Origin: Salinimicrobium flavum
Lineage (GTDB): Bacteria; Bacteroidota; Bacteroidia; Flavobacteriales; Flavobacteriaceae
DNA: 64,000 bases
NCBI RefSeq assembly: GCF_042684505.1
Contig: NZ_JBHULT010000005.1
Span: 1-64,000, forward strand
Reading direction: 5' to 3'
The notes under the pieces are model-generated. The model was not told the origin of the DNA. It saw only the letters and a program-made list of their open reading frames with translations, and ran no database searches. Of this stretch, positions 9,041 to 17,130 are shown in pieces. Numbering within the stretch: position 1 is the first letter of the stretch; each line of letters starts with the position of its first letter. Both the position numbers and the translations under genes were made by a program.

Positions 9041-9220
9041 GGAAGAACATTTAAAGATTTCGGGGCAGGAAAAATAACTTTCTAAATCAAAGTTCAGAAA
9101 GTTGTTAAACCTGAAAAAACCCGAAAGTCTTTCCTACAAAGTTAAGAGTATGTTATTTTGTTTTATTTAATTTGCTGTGAAATTACGTCTTTGGTCTTAC
9201 TAAACTTTTCTTAAAATCCT

Positions 9221-10342
9221 TTGAATCCCCCTAAATCCGTCTATATCGCCCTTGGAAGTAATGAGGGGAACCGGCTTTTGAACCTTCAAAAGGCAATTGA
9301 GGAGATACATCGCAGGGTGGGGGAAGTAAGGCAGATCTCCTCGGTTTACGAAACCCCTGCCTGGGGCTTTGAAGGAAATTCTTTCCTGAATGCTTGTGTG
9401 GCGGTGAGCAGCAGGCTTGTACCCGAAGAAATTCTCGATCATTTATTGAAGATCGAAACATCTCTGGGGCGGGAGAGAACAGAAGGCAGCGGCTATCAAA
9501 ACAGGACCCTTGACCTGGATATCATTCTTTTTGAAGAGGAAACGCATGATTCAGAAAGTCTGCAGATCCCACATCCCGGCCTTCCAGACCGTAAATTTGT
9601 ACTGATCCCTCTTGTTGAGATCGCTGCAGATGTGAAACATCCGGTGAGGAAGGTGAAGATACGGGAACTGCTTCAAACCACCAGTGATACTTCCGAGATA
9701 CGTCCAATTCCGGAAAAACTTGAGAAGCCGGAAGGCTTTCAGTTTTCACGATATAATTACATCGCCGTGGAGGGAAATATTGGTGCCGGAAAAACCAGTT
9801 TTTCAACCATGGTTTCCCAGGATTTCAATGCCAAGCTTATCCTGGAAAGATTCAAGGACAACCCATTTCTTCCGAAGTTCTATGAAGACCAGCCGCGTTA
9901 TGCTTTTCCCCTGGAAATGTCTTTTTTGGCTGACCGTTACCAGCAACTTTCAGACGACCTGGCTCAATATGACCTGTTCAAGGATTTCGTGATCTCAGAT
10001 TACGATGTTTTCAAATCCCTCATCTTTGCTAAGATCACCCTGCATGAAGATGAATATATGCTGTACCAGAAGCTTTTTCATTTAATGTACAAAGAGCTGG
10101 TGAAACCCGATCTTTATGTTTACCTGTACCAGAACACAGAAAGGCTGCTCGAAAATATTAAAAAGAGAGGCCGCGATTATGAGCAGAACATCCAGCATGA
10201 TTACCTGGCCAATATCAACAAAAGCTATCTTTCTTTTATTAAATCACAGCCGGGGCTGAATGTGAAGATCATTGATATCTCAGAACTGGATTTTGTGAAC
10301 AATCGCCAGGATTACCTGCAATTGCTCCATGAGATCATTTGA
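9221..10342 (+). CDS. folK: HPPK-deoxynucleoside kinase fusion (TTG start)
   Basis: 373 residues with two domains. Residues 1 to about 150 are 6-hydroxymethyl-7,8-dihydropterin pyrophosphokinase: VYIALGSNEGNR, SSVYETPAWGFEGNSFLNAC and the metal-binding NRTLDLDIILF. Residues about 175-373 are a deoxynucleoside kinase-like domain with a P-loop (VEGNIGAGKTSF) and a KKRGRDYEQ lid-like segment. In place of the catalytic DR(S/T) motif this domain reads SDYDVFKS. The start must be TTG at 9221: an in-frame stop lies three codons upstream and the HPPK core begins six residues in. This fusion links folate synthesis with nucleotide salvage and is, as I recall, common in Bacteroidota. Confidence 0.9.
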   Translation: MNPPKSVYIALGSNEGNRLLNLQKAIEEIHRRVGEVRQISSVYETPAWGFEGNSFLNACVAVSSRLVPEEILDHLLKIETSLGRERTEGSGYQNRTLDLDIILFEEETHDSESLQIPHPGLPDRKFVLIPLVEIAADVKHPVRKVKIRELLQTTSDTSEIRPIPEKLEKPEGFQFSRYNYIAVEGNIGAGKTSFSTMVSQDFNAKLILERFKDNPFLPKFYEDQPRYAFPLEMSFLADRYQQLSDDLAQYDLFKDFVISDYDVFKSLIFAKITLHEDEYMLYQKLFHLMYKELVKPDLYVYLYQNTERLLENIKKRGRDYEQNIQHDYLANINKSYLSFIKSQPGLNVKIIDISELDFVNNRQDYLQLLHEII

Positions 10343-10438
10343 AGGTCAAAGGTTAAGGTTCCACCTGCTAATGGCATGGAAAAAGGGCTAATGGTCAAAA
10401 GCAAAATTTTACGCGTGTTCAAGAGTTACGGGATTATT

Positions 10439-10981
10439 TTAAAGTGCTTTTTGCATTTTAGAAAACACGTCCCATAAAACCACCCCCGCACTTACAGAAA
10501 TATTAAGGGAATGCTTGCTGCCCAGCTGCGGGATCTCCAATACCCCGTCACTCACCGAGACCACTTTTTGCTGCACGCCTTTTACCTCATTCCCAAAAAC
10601 AAAGGCGTATTTCTGGCCTTTTTGAGAGGAGAAATCATTCAGCATGATAGCATTTTCGGCTTGTTCAACTGCATAAACCTTAACCTGGGTTTTTTGAAGC
10701 TTTTCCACCACTTCCAGAACATTCTCCCTATACTCCCAGTCCACTGTTTCTGTAGCACCCAATGCAGTTTTTTGGATGTCTTTATGTGGGGGAGTGGCGG
10801 TAATTCCGCAGAGGTATATTTTCTCGATAAGGAAAGCATCAGCAGTACGAAATACAGAACCAATATTGTTGAGACTCCTCACATTGTCTAAAATGACAAT
10901 GATCGGGGTCTTTTTCGCAGCCTTGAATTCCTCCTGACTTTTGCGGTCCAGTTCACTGTTCTTAAGCTTTCTGTTTTCCAT
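10439..10981 (-). CDS. TrmH/SpoU-family RNA 2'-O-methyltransferase
   Basis: 180 residues, the short SPOUT form without an N-terminal substrate-binding domain. The three SpoU motifs are present: NVRSLNNIGSVFRTADAF (motif 1), FVFGNEVKGVQQ (motif 2) and LEIPQLGSKHSLNISVSAGVVLWD (motif 3, SAM-binding knot). It probably methylates a tRNA or rRNA ribose; the target cannot be named. The first about 20 residues are lysine- and glutamate-rich. The gene is convergent with the HPPK-dNK gene. Confidence 0.88.
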   Translation of the reverse strand: MENRKLKNSELDRKSQEEFKAAKKTPIIVILDNVRSLNNIGSVFRTADAFLIEKIYLCGITATPPHKDIQKTALGATETVDWEYRENVLEVVEKLQKTQVKVYAVEQAENAIMLNDFSSQKGQKYAFVFGNEVKGVQQKVVSVSDGVLEIPQLGSKHSLNISVSAGVVLWDVFSKMQKAL

Positions 10982-11177
10982 GGTCGCAAAAATAGAAATT
11001 AAAAAGAAGATTTCCGGTCTGTTCTGATCTGTCCTACCGAAGGAGAAAATTTCAGAAAATATATTATTTTTTTTGGTAAATTGTTGGTTGTGAGCAGGTC
11101 AGGTGGCCTTGCAGGATCTTTACGGTTATAAGTAATAACCTGTTTCCCCCGATGCGTTATAATTTTACGGGTAGTAT

Positions 11178-11906
11178 ATGTACAGATTTTTCCGAAAGAT
11201 CAGGCAGCGGCTTCTTTCCCGGAACCGCCTGGGCAATTATCTCTTATATGCCATAGGGGAGATATTTCTTGTGGTCATAGGGATCCTTATTGCGATCCAG
11301 ATCAATAATTGGAATGAGGGCAGGAAGGCAGTAGCAAAAGAGAGAATATATCTCGAAGGTTTATCTAAAGACCTTTCCCGTTCAAAAAAGGACCTGGAAC
11401 GTGTGATCGAAAAAACCGACCGGGTTTTTAAGAATAGTGATACCTTGATTGACCTGTTGAGAAGATCGGATGAAAATTTTCCTGTTGCCGCCATCGATTC
11501 CATTCTTATGATTTCCACCGGTTACACCGTTTTTATGCCCAGTGAAGGGGTAGTACAGGATATTTTGAGTTCAGGCCAGCTTTCACTCCTCACGAACAGA
11601 ACCCTTAGGGAACAGGTTGCGGCCTGGGAGGCCAATCACAGTATGATAAGGGAATGGGAAAGCCTGTCAAAAAGGTATTCAACAGAATATTTTGAAGACT
11701 GTGAGGCGTATATTGATCTCTCTAACTCACGGTCTCAACAAAATATCTTTCTTTCTGAACGACAGGAGGAACTTAGAAAGGATATCAACATCAGGAACAA
11801 ACTGGAACGAACCATGCAAGCCTCATTCATTCTTAATGCCCTGTACAGGGATCAACAGGCATTTTATGATACACTACTCGTAGTCATAGAGGAGGAACTG
11901 GAGTGA
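11178..11906 (+). CDS. DUF6090 family membrane protein
   Basis: 242 residues. The N-terminus reads MYRFFRKIRQRLLSRNRLGNYLLYAIGE in two short blocks, then a transmembrane helix (IFLVVIGILIAIQINNW). This is the signature of DUF6090 proteins, which are abundant in Flavobacteriia and have no known function. The rest is helical and soluble, probably periplasmic. It sits alone between the TrmH gene and mutS. Confidence 0.85.
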   Translation: MYRFFRKIRQRLLSRNRLGNYLLYAIGEIFLVVIGILIAIQINNWNEGRKAVAKERIYLEGLSKDLSRSKKDLERVIEKTDRVFKNSDTLIDLLRRSDENFPVAAIDSILMISTGYTVFMPSEGVVQDILSSGQLSLLTNRTLREQVAAWEANHSMIREWESLSKRYSTEYFEDCEAYIDLSNSRSQQNIFLSERQEELRKDINIRNKLERTMQASFILNALYRDQQAFYDTLLVVIEEELE

Positions 11907-12043
11907 AAGAGATAAAGGGAATTTGTTGTTTTCCCCCGGCTCCCGGATTCTCGATTGTGAAGAAAAAATGATAAATCAGGAAGGGTAGATTTACATTAAA
12001 TCAATAGATTATTTACTTTAGCAAACAGCAAAATCCGGGAAAA

Positions 12044-14665
12044 GTGTCAGCAAGTTCAGATAAGAAAATTACGCCTTTAATGCAGCAATACAACAGCATC
12101 AAGAAGAAATATCCTGATGCCTTACTGCTTTTCAGGGTGGGGGATTTTTATGAGACCTTTGGGGAAGATGCCGTTAAGGCCGCCCGTATTCTCAATATTG
12201 TCCTTACCAACCGCAACAACGGCGGGGAACGTACAGAACTGGCGGGTTTTCCGCACCATTCCCTCAATACTTACCTGCCCAAACTGGTGAAAGCCGGGGA
12301 AAGGGTGGCCATTTGTGACCAACTGGAGGATCCCAAATTGACCAAGAAGATCGTCAAACGTGGGGTGACCGAGTTGGTTACCCCAGGAGTTTCCATGAAT
12401 GATGAGGTGCTGCAAAGCAAGTCAAATAATTTCCTCTGTGCTGTTCACTTCGGAAAAAGGGATCTGGGAGTGTCATTTCTCGATGTCTCCACGGGGGAAT
12501 TTTTGACCGCCCAGGGTTCTTCGGAATATATAGATAAGTTACTTCAGAATTTCAGCCCAAGTGAGGTGCTGGTCCCTAAGAATAAAAAGAAGGAATTCCT
12601 GAAGGCTTTTGGGGATAATCACCATACTTTCTATCTTGAAGATTGGGTCTTTAAACAGGATTATGCCTACGAAACCCTAAATTCCCATTTCAACACCAAG
12701 TCCCTTAAAGGGTTTGGGATCGAACATCTTGAGGAAGGCATTGTTGCCGGGGGTGCTGTACTGTACTACCTTGGGGAAACCCGGCATCACCGGTTACAGC
12801 ATATTTCAGGAATTACCAGAATTGCTGAAGAGGAATATGTATGGATGGACCGTTTCACCATCCGCAATCTTGAGTTGTACAACTCCCAGGCCCAGAACGC
12901 TGTTACACTTCTTGACGTGATAGACAAGACCATATCCCCCATGGGGGGCAGGATGCTGAAGCGCTGGTTGGCACTGCCGTTAAAGAATGCGGTTAAGATC
13001 AGGAAGCGGCATGAGATCGTTCAGTATTTAATATCCCATCCTGTGATCCTGCAGAAGGTGCAGCATCATATCAAGCAGATAAGCGATCTTGAAAGGCTCA
13101 TTTCAAAAGTGGCTGCCGGTAAGGTGAATCCGCGGGAGATCATTCAGCTGAAGAATTCCCTTGAGGCGGTGGTGCCGGTAAAATCTATTGCCGCTAATTC
13201 TGAAGATGAAGCTTTAAAAGTGATGGGCGAGAACCTGCAGAGCTGTGATCTCCTCAGGGAAAAAATAAAAGAAACTTTGTTTGAAGATGCTCCGGTCAAC
13301 ATCCTGAAGGGGAGTAGTATTGCCGAGGGTTTTTCCGAAGATCTGGACGAGCTGCGAAAAATAGCATTTTCGGGCAAAGATTACCTCGATAATATGCTGG
13401 AGCGGGAGGTAAGGGCCACCGGAATAACCTCCCTGAAGATCGCCAGTAACAATGTATTTGGTTATTATATTGAAGTAAGGAATTCTCATAAAGATAAAGT
13501 CCCTGAAAACTGGATAAGGAAGCAGACCCTTGTGAACGCTGAGCGTTATATTACCCAGGAACTAAAGGAATATGAAGCAAAGATCCTTGGAGCCGAAGAG
13601 AAGATCCTGCAACTGGAACAGGAGATCTTTCAAAAATTAATTATCTGGATTGCTGACTACATACAGCCGGTACAGCAAAATGCCCACCTTATTGGGCAGC
13701 TGGATTGTCTTTGTTCATTTGCTCAACAGGCAATTGCTGAGAATTACTGCAAACCGGAAATTGACGATACCCATGAACTGGAGATCACCAATGGGCGCCA
13801 CCCGGTGATCGAGAAGCAGCTGCCGCTTTCAGAAACCTATGTTGCAAATGATGTGTACCTCGACAGGGAGGAACAGCAAATCATCATGATCACCGGGCCT
13901 AACATGAGTGGTAAGTCGGCCATCCTGCGCCAAACCGCCTTGATCGTGCTCATGGCTCAAATGGGCAGTTTTGTGCCGGCAGAACAGGTGAGGGTGGGAC
14001 TGGTAGATAAGATCTTTACAAGGGTTGGGGCCAGCGACAACATTTCCATGGGTGAATCTACTTTCATGGTAGAAATGAACGAGACCGCCAGCATATTAAA
14101 CAACCTCTCAGACCGCAGCCTGGTGCTGCTGGATGAGATTGGCCGTGGGACCAGCACTTATGACGGGATCTCCATTGCCTGGGCCATTACCGAATACCTT
14201 CATGAACACCCGGCAAAGGTGAAGACTTTGTTCGCTACCCATTATCACGAACTGAATGATATGGGGGAGACCTTTGGGCGCATCAAGAATTACAATGTTT
14301 CAGTTAAGGAATTAAAGGATAATGTGCTGTTCCTTCGAAAGCTGGTTCCTGGTGGCAGTGAACACAGTTTCGGGATACACGTGGCCAGGATGGCCGGGAT
14401 GCCTCAACAAGTGTTGCACAGGGCCAACAAGATCCTGAAGAAACTGGAGAAGTCCCATGGCATGCAGGAGAATGGCAACATCCTTAAAAAATCGGCTGAG
14501 GAGGAAATGCAGCTGAGTTTCTTCAATCTTGACGATCCCATCCTGGAGGAGCTAAAGGAGGAGATCCTTCATATTGATATTGACACGCTTACCCCGGTGG
14601 AAGCCTTGATGAAACTGAATGAAATAAAACGAATGCTGGGAGTCAAAAATCAGGCGAAGGTTTGA
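12044..14665 (+). CDS. mutS: DNA mismatch repair protein MutS (GTG start)
   Basis: 873 residues, full length. It recognises mismatches and recruits MutL. The mismatch-reading FYE motif is at residues 35-37 (GDFYETFGEDA). The ATPase domain has Walker A TGPNMSGKSAILRQ at about residues 617-630, the DEIGRGTSTYDG Walker B/signature block, and the THYHEL switch histidine. The C-terminus holds the helix-rich dimerisation part. The GTG at 12044 is chosen because the family's N-terminal pattern TPLMQQYNSIK follows within 10 residues and no upstream start is usable. Confidence 0.98.
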   Translation: MSASSDKKITPLMQQYNSIKKKYPDALLLFRVGDFYETFGEDAVKAARILNIVLTNRNNGGERTELAGFPHHSLNTYLPKLVKAGERVAICDQLEDPKLTKKIVKRGVTELVTPGVSMNDEVLQSKSNNFLCAVHFGKRDLGVSFLDVSTGEFLTAQGSSEYIDKLLQNFSPSEVLVPKNKKKEFLKAFGDNHHTFYLEDWVFKQDYAYETLNSHFNTKSLKGFGIEHLEEGIVAGGAVLYYLGETRHHRLQHISGITRIAEEEYVWMDRFTIRNLELYNSQAQNAVTLLDVIDKTISPMGGRMLKRWLALPLKNAVKIRKRHEIVQYLISHPVILQKVQHHIKQISDLERLISKVAAGKVNPREIIQLKNSLEAVVPVKSIAANSEDEALKVMGENLQSCDLLREKIKETLFEDAPVNILKGSSIAEGFSEDLDELRKIAFSGKDYLDNMLEREVRATGITSLKIASNNVFGYYIEVRNSHKDKVPENWIRKQTLVNAERYITQELKEYEAKILGAEEKILQLEQEIFQKLIIWIADYIQPVQQNAHLIGQLDCLCSFAQQAIAENYCKPEIDDTHELEITNGRHPVIEKQLPLSETYVANDVYLDREEQQIIMITGPNMSGKSAILRQTALIVLMAQMGSFVPAEQVRVGLVDKIFTRVGASDNISMGESTFMVEMNETASILNNLSDRSLVLLDEIGRGTSTYDGISIAWAITEYLHEHPAKVKTLFATHYHELNDMGETFGRIKNYNVSVKELKDNVLFLRKLVPGGSEHSFGIHVARMAGMPQQVLHRANKILKKLEKSHGMQENGNILKKSAEEEMQLSFFNLDDPILEELKEEILHIDIDTLTPVEALMKLNEIKRMLGVKNQAKV

Positions 14666-14806
14666 AAATGAATAATGTGACTAAATAATGTATACTGTAA
14701 TTGAAGCTTGAATCGTGTAAATCGTTGAAAACTTCACACTTGAATATAGCAGATTTATAAGAGAGATGGTATGGATTATTGAGGGTCTTATTTCTTTAAA
14801 AAAATC

Positions 14807-14836
14807 TTTGCTATTATTAGAATTGTATTAAATTTG
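14807..14836 (+). promoter_or_regulatory. Bacteroidota-type promoter of the tRNA operon
   Basis: A TTTG -33 element at 14807-14810, an 18-base spacer, and TAAATTTG at 14829-14836, an exact match to the -7 consensus TAnnTTTG. It lies 44 bases before tRNA-Gly. Confidence 0.8.
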
Positions 14837-14880
14837 CATCCGCTACAAGCCCTGCAGGCTGTGGCAAAGTTCTTTAAAAT

Positions 14881-14953
14881 GCGAAAATAGCTCAGTTGGT
14901 AGAGCGCCACCTTGCCAAGGTGGAGGTCGCGGGTTCGAATCCCGTTTTTCGCT
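14881..14953 (+). tRNA. tRNA-Gly (GCC)
   Basis: A complete 73-base cloverleaf. The acceptor GCGAAAA pairs with TTTTCGC and the discriminator is T. The D arm is GCTCAGTTGGTAGAGC. The anticodon stem CCACC/GGTGG frames loop TTGCCAA with anticodon GCC at 14914-14916. The T arm is GCGGGTTCGAATCCCGT. CCA is not encoded. Confidence 0.97.
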
Positions 14954-14978
14954 CAAAAGGAGGGAAAAACTTTTCTCT

Positions 14979-15024
14979 GAGGTCGCGGGTTCCCCCGACG
15001 CTTCGGGGTCGTTTTTCGCTCAAA
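14979..15024 (+). pseudogene. Broken duplicate of the tRNA-Gly 3' end with an inserted hairpin
   Basis: The stretch GAGGTCGCGGGTTC, then GTTTTTCGCTCAAA, repeats the 3' part of the neighbouring tRNA-Gly including its flanking CAAA. The middle of the T loop and arm (GAATCCC) is replaced by an 18-base piece containing the perfect hairpin CCCCGA-CGCT-TCGGGG (14993-15008). It cannot form a tRNA and looks like a partial duplication carrying a small palindromic insertion. Confidence 0.75.
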
Positions 15025-15035
15025 CTTCAATCCAC

Positions 15036-15121
15036 GCTCGGATGGTGGAATTGGTAGACACGTTGGACTTAAAATCCAATGATCAGCAACGGTCGTGCGG
15101 GTTCAAGTCCCGCTCCGAGTA
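15036..15121 (+). tRNA. tRNA-Leu (TAA)
   Basis: An 86-base class II tRNA. Acceptor GCTCGGA pairs with TCCGAGT (first pair G-U) and the discriminator is A. The anticodon stem TTGGA/TCCAA frames loop CTTAAAA with anticodon TAA at 15070-15072. A long variable arm (TGATCAGCAACGGTCG) and T arm GCGGGTTCAAGTCCCGC follow. The A+T-rich island begins immediately downstream. Confidence 0.97.
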
Positions 15122-15124
15122 CTT

Positions 15125-15165
15125 AAAGCCTTGTTAATCGACTGATTTTCAAGGCTTTTTGATTT
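15125..15165 (+). terminator. Intrinsic terminator of the tRNA operon
   Basis: AAAGCCTTG (15125-15133) pairs with CAAGGCTTT (15150-15158) and is followed by a T-rich tail. Confidence 0.75.
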
Positions 15166-15178
15166 TACACCTCTTTTT

Positions 15179-15197
15179 TGTACGCTCTTCTGTACGC
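15179..15197. repeat. Direct repeat TGTACGC x2 beside tRNA-Leu
   Basis: Two copies of TGTACGC start 12 bases apart, 58 bases past the tRNA-Leu end at the island edge. They could be remnants of recombinase arm sites, but no integrase gene is present. Confidence 0.4.
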
Positions 15198-15247
15198 AAT
15201 TCCAATTATAGCAGTTTATTATACCACAACTCGAATAAAATGAGTTC

Positions 15248-15278
15248 AAATCTTTTTTATGAAAAGATTTCTTTTTTC
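15248..15278 (+). terminator. Hairpin AAATCTTTT/AAAAGATTT with T-run
   Basis: A perfect 9-base stem (15248-15256 with 15262-15270) with loop TTATG, followed by CTTTTTT. It has terminator form on the plus strand. It separates the tRNA operon from the convergent reverse transcriptase gene. Confidence 0.6.
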
Positions 15279-15395
15279 AACCCCTCCCCTTAAATTAGAA
15301 TCGTTTTCCTTTTGAGGTGTTGGGGGTAACATGGTAGTAGGAAACCTAATGAGAGGAAGAGAGTGAAGTTTTATATTTGATGAAGAAAAGAGAAA

Positions 15396-16211
15396 CTATT
15401 TTAGGCCTTTATTTAAATCTTCAACTCTTTTGCGGTACAAGTTTAAACCTTGTTGTTCTAATGGCGATCGTTCCTCTATAGTTTTTAATTTTAAAATAAA
15501 CTTTTCAGGAAGTTTCAAATGGTTATTCATTGGATGTAATCCAGTGATATTTGGATTTCTGGAGTAGGTTGTTTTCCTATGATTGATCCTATGCCTCATT
15601 CTAACCTTTTCAAGAATAAGTGGGACCTTATCCTTAAAATCATTTGGCGAGGAGAATGTAATATCATCTACAAACGTAGTGAAGGTAAGACCATTTTCAT
15701 CAGCAAAAATATCCAGGACTTCACCTGTTGATTGGAATACAAGATTAGCAATTGAAGATGAAGTAGGAGCGCCCTGGGGAACATTCCCTTTAAATGTAGT
15801 TAAGCGAGTTAATATCCTAGATACAGTTGGGGAAAAGTTATGTCGACGAAACATCTCGAAGACATCTTTATTTGTTATAAAGGGAAAGAAATCCTTTAAA
15901 TCAGTGCTTAATTTGTATTTTTTACCTTGATGTTTTTTGGCATTAAGAATATTATCTTTTCCTTTTACTGCACCATAAGCGTAATCGGGTAATCTTAAAT
16001 TAAATAAAATGTTCTTGTTAATTCTTTTCTGAAGAACCTTTAAACGCTTTTGACTCGGTCTGATAGTTCGATAAATTATCGTGCCGTCTGAAGTCCGCTT
16101 TTTTTCAATCTTTTTTTCTTTGTAAAACTTTTCAATGTTTCTACAAATGAAATTTATTTCCTTTTTATTAAATTTTACTGTATATGCTAAATGGCTTACA
16201 GTATTTATCAT
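15396..16211 (-). CDS. Retron-type reverse transcriptase
   Basis: 271 residues. Motifs in order: NAKKH at 90-94, the retron-specific NAxxH of region X; STDLKDFFPFI with catalytic D104; NVPQGAPTSS at 143-152; FVDD at 180-183, in place of the commoner YADD; and NITGL at 221-225, the retron (I/V)TG of region Y. There is no maturase or endonuclease domain, so it is not a group II intron protein. Retron RTs make msDNA from a linked msr-msd RNA and mostly act in phage defence. The ATG lies 3 bases after the Xre gene stop and is its third operon partner. The gene is A+T-richer than the surrounding chromosome. Confidence 0.9.
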   Translation of the reverse strand: MINTVSHLAYTVKFNKKEINFICRNIEKFYKEKKIEKKRTSDGTIIYRTIRPSQKRLKVLQKRINKNILFNLRLPDYAYGAVKGKDNILNAKKHQGKKYKLSTDLKDFFPFITNKDVFEMFRRHNFSPTVSRILTRLTTFKGNVPQGAPTSSSIANLVFQSTGEVLDIFADENGLTFTTFVDDITFSSPNDFKDKVPLILEKVRMRHRINHRKTTYSRNPNITGLHPMNNHLKLPEKFILKLKTIEERSPLEQQGLNLYRKRVEDLNKGLK

Positions 16212-16214
16212 TTT

Positions 16215-16502
16215 CTATAAAGAAAATTGAGTGACTAACCCTTTAAGAGAGGGTTCAATCTGCTTAAACATTTCAACTTTTTCATCTTGTACATCAGAAA
16301 TATCCATTGATAAGAAGACTAAAAAAGGTAATGGAATGCCAAGGTGGGTAGCAATAGTCTTTAAAACAGACAAGTTTGGTTCTCGCTGATTATTTTCAAT
16401 CTGAGATAAATAAGCTTGCGCAATTCCACACTCAGAAGCAAATTCTTTTTGTTTGAGGTTTTTCTTAACTCTCAAACTTTTGATTGTATTACCTAAATTC
16501 AT
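16215..16502 (-). CDS. Xre-family HTH transcriptional regulator
   Basis: 95 residues. A canonical helix-turn-helix of the phage-434/Xre type spans about residues 5-62: TIKSLRVKKNLKQKEFASECGIAQAYLSQIENNQ in two blocks, followed by EPNLSVLKTIATHLGIPL. The remaining about 30 residues are an unassigned helical tail. It sits between the 75-residue protein and the RT and ends 3 bases before the RT start. It is probably either an autorepressor of this operon, with palindromes upstream as candidate operators, or the accessory protein of an Xre-bearing retron type. Confidence 0.88.
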   Translation of the reverse strand: MNLGNTIKSLRVKKNLKQKEFASECGIAQAYLSQIENNQREPNLSVLKTIATHLGIPLPFLVFLSMDISDVQDEKVEMFKQIEPSLKGLVTQFSL

Positions 16503-16538
16503 ATTAACTGTTTTTAAAAGAAAGTTTTAAGGTGTCAG

Positions 16539-16766
16539 TTAGAAAAAGTTATCTGAGTTGTCCAAAAAGAATCTTAATAAAAGTTCAAAAACTTTAGCCG
16601 TTGTGGCTAGATCCAGACTTTTTTCAGGATCTTTAGATTTCTCAAGATAACTGATCGTTTGAGATAATAATTTCTCATCTTCAACCGATAACGAACAACG
16701 GTTCTTCGAAAGGATTTCTTTAATACCACGTATTAATTCATCCCGGTTAGGTTCAATGTTTTCCAT
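16539..16766 (-). CDS. Small helical protein, first gene of the retron operon
   Basis: 75 residues of no recognised family. It is acidic and appears all-helical (amphipathic stretches at about 9-22, 28-43 and 53-70) with no signal peptide or membrane segment. It precedes the Xre gene by 36 bases on the same strand, so it is probably cotranscribed and may be an accessory part of the system. The ATG is 20 bases downstream of an inverted repeat. A chance ORF is possible, but the codon pattern and spacing look genuine. Confidence 0.6.
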   Translation of the reverse strand: MENIEPNRDELIRGIKEILSKNRCSLSVEDEKLLSQTISYLEKSKDPEKSLDLATTAKVFELLLRFFLDNSDNFF

Positions 16767-16785
16767 TGGATTAGAATTTAAATTA

Positions 16786-16815
16786 AGGAATTATTTCCTG
16801 CCAATTTTAATTCCT
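16786..16815. repeat. Inverted repeat AGGAATTA/TAATTCCT before the 75-residue gene
   Basis: A perfect 8-base inverted repeat with a 14-base spacer, 20 bases upstream of the start codon. It could be an operator or an RNA hairpin near the translation start. Confidence 0.55.
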
Positions 16816-17063
16816 ACAATTCAATCCGTATGCGTTGTTCGTTTTTGCACCTTAAAACCATTCTGCCATTATAAAAAGCTATTAATAGCTTATAGCATTA
16901 TTGACATTTGCTAAAAACATATCGCTTTCAACATATCCTATTCTAGCAAAGCTTGATTGAGCCCGTTTTAAGCTTCAACCGATCGCCATTTCCAGGAGTC
17001 GCCAATAGAACCAAAACTGGTTATGTAACTAAATACATTTTAAAAAACTAAACTGAATTGCAG
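16814..17063 (-). ncRNA. Candidate retron msr-msd RNA region
   Basis: On the minus strand the segment 17063-17050 can pair with 16827-16814 over 14 consecutive positions counting four G-U pairs, as a1/a2 ends of a retron RNA would. Between them are a short hairpin AACCA-GTTT-TGGTT, an AAGCTT/AAGCTT stem, and a longer stem centred on the AAGCTATTAATAGCTT palindrome with TATA and TGC/GCA extensions. The 250-base span and position upstream of the operon fit a retron RNA. The first arm can also form a local hairpin, and I do not see a clear priming AGC, so this is only a candidate. Confidence 0.35.
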
Positions 17064-17094
17064 TTTATCCAAACCTTTTCAAAGAACTATGGTA

Positions 17095-17130
17095 CAAATA
17101 TATAAAAATAATATAGCTGACAGCTATATT
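17095..17130 (-). promoter_or_regulatory. Candidate promoter and palindromic operator of the retron operon
   Basis: On the minus strand TATATTTG (17102-17095) matches the -7 consensus TAnnTTTG. Just upstream, over the -33 region, lies AATATAGCTG-A-CAGCTATATT (17110-17130), a perfect palindrome around one central base. An Xre dimer could bind there. No clear TTG -33 element is visible. Confidence 0.5.

Noticed and set aside
10343..10438. Possible small gene between the HPPK-dNK and TrmH genes
   Set aside because: Only 96 bases between convergent stops, with no frame of useful length.
15396..16211. Group II intron or diversity-generating retroelement as the source of the RT
   Set aside because: No maturase or endonuclease domain, no intron RNA ends, no variable repeat pair; NAxxH and ITG point to a retron.
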